From NCBI RefSeq assembly GCF_046546515.1, contig NZ_JBKHKJ010000011.1, forward strand, positions 1-64,000: a stretch of 64,000 nt of DNA, written 5' to 3'. Positions 26,844 through 35,700 of the stretch are shown here, piece after piece. How positions within the stretch are numbered: the first letter of the stretch is position 1; each line of letters begins with the position of its first letter. Below the pieces are notes generated by a model. The model was not told where the DNA came from and searched no databases. It saw only the letters and a list, made by a program, of their open reading frames with translations. The stretch is from Parasediminibacterium sp046546515 (GTDB lineage Bacteria; Bacteroidota; Bacteroidia; Chitinophagales; Chitinophagaceae). Both the position numbers and the translations under genes were made by a program.

Positions 26844-28040
26844 ATGCTGGCAGGAAAAAAAATATTAATAGGGGTTAGCGGCAGCATTGCGGCTTATAAA
26901 ACCATACTGCTTACCCGTTTATTCGTAAAAGAAGGCGCAGAAGTAAAAATAGTAATGACTACTGCTGCAAAAGAATTTGTATCGCCATTGGTGTTGGCCA
27001 CGCTTTCTAAAAACAAAGTATTGCAGGATTTGGCCACCAACGATGAGTGGGCAAACCATGTTCAGCTTGGCAGGTGGGCAGATGTTTTTGTAATAGTGCC
27101 GCTTAGCTGCAATACATTGGCAAAAATGGCAAATGGCATTTGCGATAATTTGTTGATGGCCACTTATCTTTCGGCTACTTGCCCTATTGTGGTTGCCCCG
27201 GCAATGGATGAAGATATGTGGCACCACCCTGCCACAAAGAAAAATATAGCTACTATAAAAGCGTATGGCAACAAGGTAATTGCTGTGAAAAACGGTGAGC
27301 TTGCAAGTGGCCTTGTAGGGGAGGGCAGAGTGGCTGAGCCCGAAGAAATATTGGTTTATATAAAAGAACATTTTTGCAGGACAAACGAATTTGCTGGCAA
27401 AAAAGTACTGATTACGGCAGGGCCAACGTACGAAGCACTTGATCCCGTACGGTTCATCGGCAACCATTCTTCTGGTAAAATGGGCTTTGCCCTCGCAAAG
27501 GAATTGTTTGAAAAGGGTGCTGACGTAACAATTGTTTCGGGGCCATCAAAGGAAAAATTGCCCTATACTAGTATAAAAAGGATAGATGTAATATCGGCAA
27601 ATGATATGTATAACGCATGCATGGGGCCGGCTGCTGAAAGCAATATCATAATAATGAGTGCTGCTGTGGCCGATTATACGCCTGCAACAGTAGCTACTGA
27701 AAAAGTAAAAAAGAAAGAGGCTGCTTGGCAAATAGAGCTAAACAAAACAAAAGATATTTTGTACCAAGTAGGCCTGCAGAAGCATCAAGGGCAATTTTTG
27801 GTTGGGTTTGCGTTGGAAACCAATAACGAAAAAGAAAATGCCTTGCTAAAATTGAAGGCAAAAAATGCAGATTGCATAGTTTTGAATTCACTTCGAGACG
27901 AAAAGGCAGGCTTTGGACACGATACTAATAAAATAACATTATTGCATAAGTCGGGCGAGATGATTGAATTTGGCTTGAAAAGCAAAGCAGCCGTTGCAAA
28001 AGACATTGTATCATTTATATTGCAAAAAATCAATGAGTAA
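26844..28040 (+). CDS. coaBC: Bifunctional phosphopantothenoylcysteine decarboxylase / phosphopantothenate-cysteine ligase
   Basis: The 398-residue protein joins a CoaC flavoprotein domain (about 1-180; GVSGSIAAYK, the catalytic H72 in NHVQLG, PAMD at 119-122) and a CoaB ligase domain (about 185-398; ITAGPTYEALDPVRFI, GNHSSGKMG, SAAVADYTP). It makes 4'-phosphopantetheine from 4'-phosphopantothenate and cysteine in coenzyme A synthesis. It overlaps the DUF4835 gene by eight bases. Length and motifs are standard. Confidence 0.96.
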   Translation: MLAGKKILIGVSGSIAAYKTILLTRLFVKEGAEVKIVMTTAAKEFVSPLVLATLSKNKVLQDLATNDEWANHVQLGRWADVFVIVPLSCNTLAKMANGICDNLLMATYLSATCPIVVAPAMDEDMWHHPATKKNIATIKAYGNKVIAVKNGELASGLVGEGRVAEPEEILVYIKEHFCRTNEFAGKKVLITAGPTYEALDPVRFIGNHSSGKMGFALAKELFEKGADVTIVSGPSKEKLPYTSIKRIDVISANDMYNACMGPAAESNIIIMSAAVADYTPATVATEKVKKKEAAWQIELNKTKDILYQVGLQKHQGQFLVGFALETNNEKENALLKLKAKNADCIVLNSLRDEKAGFGHDTNKITLLHKSGEMIEFGLKSKAAVAKDIVSFILQKINE

Positions 28041-28953
28041 GAAAATAGCCATAAGCATTTTATCATCACTTTTTTGCGTGCTTCTACATGCACAAGAGTT
28101 GCAGGTAAAAGTAACCGTGAATGCTAGCCGTATCAACAGTACGGTGGACAAAAAGGTATTCGTAACACTGCAAAACCAGTTGAATAACTTTATGAATAAC
28201 CGTAAATGGACAGGTGACGATTTTAAGCAGAACGAAAAAATATCCTGTAGCTTTCTGCTGAATGTAGAAAGTATTGTAGAAACAAATGTTTACAAAGGGT
28301 CATTGATTATACAAGCAGGAAGGCCTGTACACAGCAGCAGCTACCAGTCTGCCCTGATAAATTTACAGGATCCAGACATATCATTTAAGTATGTAGAGTA
28401 CCAACCTATAGATTTTAATGAAAGCAGGGTACAAGGTTCCGACCCAATGATTGGCAACTTGTCTGCAGTTTTTGCATATTATGCCTATACCATTTTGGGC
28501 TTGGATTATGATTCTTATTCACCCAAGGGCGGCGACAAGTATTATCAGAAAGCATTGAATATTGTGAACAACGCCCCAGAATCGAGTAATATAAATGGAT
28601 GGAAATTATTTGATGGCTTGCGGAACAGGTATTGGCTGAATGAAAACTTGGTAAACACCAAGTACAGCATTGTGCATGATGTGTTTTACTCTTACTATCG
28701 TTCTGGGTTGGATAAGTTGTATGCCAGCGATGCAGAAGCAAGGAAAAATATACTCCAGTCCATCACCCAGCTCCAGGCTTTTAATAACGAAAATGCAAAT
28801 ACTGCTATTGTCCAGTTTTTTATGCAGAGCAAAACAAACGAGCTGATAGGGGTTTTTAAAAAAGCCGCTCCAGATGATAAAGCAAAAGCTGTGGATATTT
28901 TAGCCAAGCTAGATATAACGAATGCGCAACGCTACAAAGATGAGACTAAGTAA
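28033..28953 (+). CDS. DUF4835 family exported protein
   Basis: The 306-residue protein starts at the ATG at 28033, giving a signal peptide that ends near LLHAQ; the longer frame from 27994 would lie within coaBC. The mature part begins ELQVKVTVNASRI, the DUF4835 pattern, and includes the DPMIGNLSAVFAYYAYTILGLDYDSYSPKGG region typical of the family (described here by its LGLDYDSYSPKGG core). It is periplasmic and of unknown function. It always follows coaBC in this phylum, so a shared role in envelope biogenesis is possible. Confidence 0.88.
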   Translation: MSKKIAISILSSLFCVLLHAQELQVKVTVNASRINSTVDKKVFVTLQNQLNNFMNNRKWTGDDFKQNEKISCSFLLNVESIVETNVYKGSLIIQAGRPVHSSSYQSALINLQDPDISFKYVEYQPIDFNESRVQGSDPMIGNLSAVFAYYAYTILGLDYDSYSPKGGDKYYQKALNIVNNAPESSNINGWKLFDGLRNRYWLNENLVNTKYSIVHDVFYSYYRSGLDKLYASDAEARKNILQSITQLQAFNNENANTAIVQFFMQSKTNELIGVFKKAAPDDKAKAVDILAKLDITNAQRYKDETK

Positions 28954-28987
28954 TTTTGAATTTTAAATTTTAAATTTTGAATTACAA
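28953..28987. repeat. Five-unit heptamer array between DUF4835 and DUF4296 genes
   Basis: Units ATTTTGA, ATTTTAA, ATTTTAA, ATTTTGA and ATTACAA follow each other from the last base of the DUF4835 stop. The fourth unit contains the TTG used as the start codon of the next gene. Confidence 0.75.
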
Positions 28988-29369
28988 ATTAGATAAACGC
29001 TTTATAAATTGCACCTTATTATTGTTGTTATTTGGCATTGCCTGCGGCAATAAAAACAATACGGTGCTGCAAATACCCGACATGAAATTTGTAATGTGGG
29101 ATATGGTAATGGCCGATAACCTATTTGGGCAAATGGCCATAAAAGACTCGCTTGCCAGGCCGCAGAAAAAAAATATAGCCCTCTACCAAAAAGTGTTTGA
29201 ACATAACAATACTACCCGTGAGCAATTTTACAATAGCTACAAATACTACCAGATGCACCCGTTGGAAATGAAAATACTATTCGATTCGGTAGAAGCATAT
29301 GGGGCAAGAGTAAAAGTACAATATGAGAAAAAGCCGCATATTCCTGTGGGGGGCAAGGGAGTGCGTTAG
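28977..29369 (+). CDS. DUF4296 family lipoprotein
   Basis: The 130-residue protein is a predicted lipoprotein (lipobox near FGIAC, about residue 23) with the DUF4296 helical core: MKFVMWDMVMADNLF, NTTREQFYNSYKYYQMHP and EMKILFDSV. There is no early ATG in frame; the TTG at 28977, inside a heptamer array, is the only start that keeps the whole signal sequence. The family is of unknown function and is found at this place downstream of coaBC and DUF4835 in many Bacteroidota. Confidence 0.82.
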   Translation: MNYKLDKRFINCTLLLLLFGIACGNKNNTVLQIPDMKFVMWDMVMADNLFGQMAIKDSLARPQKKNIALYQKVFEHNNTTREQFYNSYKYYQMHPLEMKILFDSVEAYGARVKVQYEKKPHIPVGGKGVR

Positions 29370-29509
29370 GTTTAATATTTGATACTAATGATTATGGGTA
29401 TGCAATATTTTTAATCTTTTTTCCCTATAATCATCTGTAATAAACACATTTTTAAAACATGCTCAAGAAAGAGTTCGTAGAAAGCGACTAGCTTTTGGGA
29501 AACCATGAC

Positions 29510-29620
29510 TCATACCTCTATCCGCAGGAATTTGGAAATTACTTTCTCGGGTTTCTGAGAAGAGTAGCCATTGCCCATTTTTATTGTTCCGTTTTTAAAA
29601 ACGCAGTTTTCTGCTAACAT
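29510..29620 (-). CDS. Possible 36-residue small protein
   Basis: In the 389-base gap between DUF4296 and the glucan synthase gene, the minus strand holds a complete ATG-to-TGA frame of 36 codons. The product is basic and hydrophilic (begins MLAENCVFKNG, ends FLRIEV). The amino-acid content looks more protein-like than chance, but there is no homology that can be recalled and no promoter seen. The rest of 29370-29758 shows nothing. Confidence 0.25.
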   Translation of the reverse strand: MLAENCVFKNGTIKMGNGYSSQKPEKVISKFLRIEV

Positions 29621-29758
29621 AATATTGTAATTGATAACTTAAATGTATGCAATTTCCATTTTAGAAGCAATGTGGGCTGAAAAATTAAACTTAGCACTAG
29701 CTATTTGACGGTGTATCACCTATGGTTAGTCCCTCTCCATAGTATTCTATCCCAATCC

Positions 29759-32700
29759 TTACCCACCATCTCCTAAGCTCACCACTACTTCATGGGTGCT
29801 ATTATCATCTAACAGGGTAACAAAAATTTCTGATTGTTCTATCCCGTCAATTGAAATAGTCATTTTTTTATCCGTTTCTCTTTGCTGGATAAAATGGATA
29901 TGATAGGTAGCCGTTTTGTACTGGTAGCTTATTTTGTACCATGCCCATTCTTCTGGGAAGCAAGGTTCAAAATGCAGTTCGTTGCCTTTGCGTTGCAAGC
30001 CTAGCACATACTCTATAATCAATTGATAAGTCCACCCTGCCGAGCCAGTGTACCATGTCCATCCACCACGCCCAAGGTTCGATGGCTCTGCATATACATC
30101 TGCAGCCATTACATAGGGTTCTACTTTATACATTGCCACACTGCCTTGGTCAATAGCACGGTTGATAGGGTTTACCATTTTTAGCAATTCCCATGTCCTT
30201 TGCCTGTCTTTAAGTGCTGCAAAACCCATGATTAGCCAGATGGCGGCATGGGTATATTGCCCCCCGTTTTCCCGTACGCCAGGCACATAGCCTTTTATAT
30301 AGCCTGGGTTCAGTGTCGATTTGTCGAATGGCGGGTTGAACAATTGTATAAAGCCTTGCTCTTTCCGCACTAAATACTTTGCTGCTGACTTCATGGCTAT
30401 CATAGAATGCTGTTCATTGCCAGCCTTGGAAAGCACGCTCCAGCTTTGGGCAATGGAGTCAATTTTGCACTCATCGTTTATCACGGAGCCCAATGGTGTG
30501 CCATCATCAAAAAACGCTCTTTTGTACCAGTTGCCGTCCCAAGCATTTTGCTCTATGTTGCTTTGCAATTTTTTTGCCTCATCTATGCAATGGGTATAAA
30601 AAACCAAGTCGTTTTTCATAGTGGCCACTTCGCTAAAACGCATCAAAGTATCATAAAGGAAAAAAGCCAGCCATACGCTTTCCCCTTTGCCATGTTCCCC
30701 CACTTTGTCCATGCCATCGTTCCAGTCGCCCGAACCCATCAGCGGCAGGCCATGCACGCCAAATTTTAGTCCATTTTCTATGGCTTTCATGCAGTGGGTA
30801 TATAAGCTGGCTGTTTGTTGCGATTTGGAGGGTAAATCATAAGAAGACTCCTCGCCCGGGTTCAGCAGCCTGCCTTCAAGAAAATGTACATTTTCATCCA
30901 GTATAGCCACGTCGCCCGTATGGTGCACATATTTTGCGGTTACAAAGGGCAGCCATAGGTAATCATCCGAGCAGGTTGTTCGTACGCCCCTGCCCACTGG
31001 TGGGTGCCACCAATGCTGCGCATCGCCTTCTTTAAACTGGCGTGAAGCATTTAGCAAAATTTGTTCCCTTGCTATTTCAGGCTTGTTGTGCATAATAGAC
31101 AACACATCCTGTAATTGATCCCTAAAGCCAAATGCCCCGCCAGATTGGTAAAACCCGCTTCGTCCCCAAATACGGGAGGCCAACGCTTGGTAGTTCAGCC
31201 AGCCATTGCTTAATATATTCAATGCGGCATCGGGTGTTTCTATCTGCACCACGTTTAATGTTTGCTGCCAGTAATTTTTTACCTTTTCCAAGGCTGCATA
31301 TACTTTATCACGCCCTTTAAACTGCTGGATAATTTCTATTGCGTCTTGCTTGTTCCTGCCAGCCCCTAGCTTAAAGATAATTTCATATTCTTCGCCATCA
31401 GCTATGTCAAAAACTACTTGCAGGGCAGCACATGGGTCCAATGCTGCACCGGATCTTCCCGATAGCTTCGATTTGTACATTGCTTCCGGGTTTTGCAAAG
31501 TGCCGTTGCGGCCTATAAACAATGCCCTGTCTGCAGAAAAACTAGCTACTGTGTCGTCTACTTCCAAAAAGCCAGTCCTGCCCTCCAGCTCTGTATTGTA
31601 AGCGTTCCTTGCAAAAAGGCAAGATAGGTGCATATCGGTTTCTGTAACGGTGTGCATCTGCGTTTTTGGCCTTATTTCGCCCATTACCCACTCTACATAC
31701 CCTGTTGCAGATAATTTCCTTAGCCTGCCAGATTGGTTGTACAATTTGAGTATGATACATTTCACCGCCACTTCCGCATCTACAAAAGCGGTCATTTGGC
31801 TACCAATGCCGTCTTCACTATGCTCAAAACTGCTGTACCCAAAGCCGTGCCTGGTAATATAGGGCGTTTTGCCACGGGCTTGCAATGGCGTGGGCGACCA
31901 AAATTTGCCGCTTTCTTCGTCTCTTATATAAAATGCCTCGCCTGCAAGGTCGCTTACAGGGTCGTTGTTCCATGGTGTCAAGCGGAATTCATGGGCATTG
32001 TCTATCCATGTGTAGGCTTGCCCGCTTTCGGAAACAATGCTGCCAAAATTGGCATTGGCTAACACATTGCACCAAGGGGCAGGGGTTATTTGGTTGGGCT
32101 TGGTTACTATCACATATTCTTTTCCATTGTTGGCAAAGCCACCCATGCCATTGAAGAACTGCAAATCGTCAGGTATTTTTACAGATGTTGCAACCGATGG
32201 GTGGAACTTGGTTGGCGTGAAATAAGGTATAATTGTTTTTAATTTTGAACGGCGGTTCAATTGCTCATCCAGCGTGCCAAATTTATCGCTGATAACCAGC
32301 CTTGCCACTGCTTGGAACAATATCCTGTCTTCCTGAGAAATCTGGTCGGCAGAGCGGATAAACACGCCGCCCGGCTGTTCTTTCATGTCCATGCTTAGGC
32401 TTGGGGCTATCAAGCCCATTATTTGGTTTTGCAGGGTAAACCTGTAATCGCCATGGTCTTCGTTCCAGATTACCAAGTCAACTATTAGCCCTTTCAAACG
32501 CCAGTAAGCATGCGCTTGTATCATTTGTTTTACCAGTTGTATATTGCCTAGGCTTTCTATTTGCAGCAACACTATTGGGAGGTCGCCCGAAATGGAATAA
32601 CTCCACAACCCAGATTGCCCACGGGTGTTTTGGCTGATAATGCTGGCATCCGCTCGCATGGCAGCATTGGTATAAATAACAGAACTTGCCAGCTTGCCAA

Positions 32701-35700
32701 ACAATTGCGCATCTGGCTCGCTTGCATTTATTTGCCTCAATACTACTTGGCTATGTGTCCATGACAGTTCAAAGGCACGGTCGGCCATAAACTTGTCTTG
32801 GTATTTTTCTATCAACAGGTTGTTTTGTTCCTTGGTTTCGGCTATGCCGGTTACCATGTCTATAATTACTGTTTGGTAGGGTTCAATTTCTATCCTGTAT
32901 TGGATGCTGATAATAGGATCCAACACAGAACCCTGCGAATTTGACAGCGGTTCAGGATTTTTTATAGCATATGGTGCGTGGATGGTATTGCCCCTTCCTA
33001 TAAATTTTGCCCTGTTGGTCTCGTAGCTTACGTGTTGTTCCTTCGCATTATGCACTTTCATCAAATGGAACATCGTGGGGTGGTGTTCGCTTTCGCTGCG
33101 TGGGCGGCGTGTGCAGATAATGGCATTGCGCTGCTCTGCAATTTCTGTTTGTACAAACAAGTTGCTGAACGCAGTATGGGCCACGTCTGCATTTTGATTG
33201 GTCAGTACTACCTCTGCATAGCTGGTTACTTCTATTGTCCTTTTCTTGCGGGAACGGTTGGTTATATGTACCCTCCGCAATTCCACATCGTCCTCGGGCG
33301 AAACCACTATTTCGGTATGCGTTTCCAATTGGTAATCCTTCCTCCTAAATTCTGCCCTGCCTTGCGAGAACACCGCTTCGTACCCATCGCCTTCTAGCAA
33401 CAAAGGCTGATAGGCCGTGGACCATGCTTCTTTACTTTCCAAATCCCTTATAAAACAAAATGCGCCCCAGTTGTCCTTTGTTGCATCTTCACGCCACCTT
33501 GTTATGGCTATATCTTTCCATCGGCTGTAGCCGCCACCTGCATTGGTAACCATCACATGGTACCTGCCGTTTGACAATAGTTGCACTTCTGGCACGGGCG
33601 TATGCGGCGTGGTGATAACCCGTATAGGCACTTCGTTGGTTTCTTCCTTTATATTGGTATCGGACACATGCACGCCTGGGGAGTAGAAGGTAGAAACCCT
33701 TGGTATGCGTTCTTGCAACAGCAACAAAGTAGCTTGTATTTGGACGTCTGCCTCAAACCTTTTTTGCATGGGCTTTCCTAAAAGCAAATAAGCTAGGGAA
33801 AGAAAGCTCATGCCCTGATGGTGAGCCATGAAAGAACGGATTACCACATTTTCTTGCCCTCTTGGCAAGCGGGATGCAGTATAGTCAACCGCTTCGTAAA
33901 AGCCATAATTACCTTCAAAACCATCCCCTTTCATCCGCTTTAAATTAGTGAACGACTCTTCAGGCATTACCATCAATGCCATGATAGTAGAATAGGGGGA
34001 AATGACCAAGTCTTCGCCCAATCCACGCTTCAAGCCCAGCCCCGGCACGCCAAACGCACGGTATTGGTAATTGAGGTTAGAGTCAACAATATTATACCCC
34101 GATTCTGAAATGCCCCATGGAACGTCCCTTTTCCTGCCATAGTCTATTTGTTTTTGTACAATGGCATGGTGGGTTTGATTCAGCAAGGTATTTTCATACG
34201 AAGGCATTACCAGCATGGGCATCAAATATTCAAACATTGATGCACTCCAAGAAATCAGCACAGGGCTACTGCCCATGCTGGTTAGCTGCCTGCCCAGTGC
34301 AAACCATGTTTCCTGGGGTATTTTGCCTTGTGCAATGGAAACAAAAATGCCTAACCTTGCCTCGGAAGCTAATAAGTCGTAATAGCTATTGTCTGGCCTG
34401 TGGTCCACGGTGCTGTAGCCAATGGTAAACAAATGCTGTTTGTTATCGTACAAAAAGTCATAGTCAACAGTGACAAAATCCGTTGACTTTTGTACCAGCC
34501 TTTCTATCGTTTGTATGCTGTCTTTTGCCCGTCTGCCAGCTTCAATCACGGCGTTTGTAAACGCATCCAGCCATTGCGTTTCCACTTGTGTATTGTCGGG
34601 CGAATATTTAGATTTGATATGGGGCAATAACTCAATATGCACCCTAGCCAATTCTTGAAGCGTTGGGATGTTGGATACCAAGGATAGTATATCGTTGAAT
34701 TTTGCAGAAGGCAAAGCCAGCGATGCCCAAGGTGCTAGCGAGTTCAAGTCGTTGTGTATATCGTTTAGTTGCCTGCCCAGCAAATCAATCCATAGCAATA
34801 GTTCTTCTTTGGCTACTTCTTTAAAATTATAAGCAGCTACAATTTTTGCATACTCGTCCCCCAAAAATTGCAAGCAGCCTTTTGCATCGGGCAATGTCTC
34901 GGGGTAAGATGACATAATGCCTTCCAGTTCTTTTTTAAAAGATTCTATCAGTTTGTTATTGTCATGAGCCTCCATCAATACATTCACTGTGTCCATCAAG
35001 CCGTCAAATGCCCTTGGGTTAAATATTTTTTGTTGCGGGAGCAGTAGCAAGCCCTGTTTCAAGGTTACCAGATGGCCAATAAAATTGCCACTATCCACCG
35101 TTGAAATATAGCGTGGATTCAAGGGTGCTAAAGAAACAGTATCATACCAATTGTATAAATGCCCCCGGTATTTTTCCAAGGCTTGTATGGTATTGAAGGT
35201 ATTGGTAGTACGTTCAATAAACTTGCCTATGGAAATATAGCCAAAATCATAAGCTGTTAAATTAGACAATAACGAAAGCCCGATATTGGTGGGCGATGTG
35301 CGGTGTGCTATCCTTTGTACAGGATGTTCTTGGTAGTTGTCTGGCGGCAGCCAGTTGTCGCCTGCATCTACAAAAGTTTCAAAGAATGCCCATATTTTCC
35401 TAGCAAGTGCTTTCAGGTAAATGGTTTGTTTCTCGTCAAGTACAACATCCTTGCTTTTCTCATTTTGGCTAATTACCCATGCTAACAAGGGCGAAAAAAA
35501 CCATAGGAGCAATACGGGCAACTGTATAATCAATGCAACAGAAGCGTGCCAGAATAGGTAAAACAAAGTGCCAGTGGATAGTAATGGGGCTACCCACATG
35601 GCACCAAAAGTGGAAACAATTTTTTTGGGGATGGTATTAATGGTATTGGTAGATGGGTTCCACTCCAATAATTTCTTTTTGGAGAAAATCATCCGCCAAG

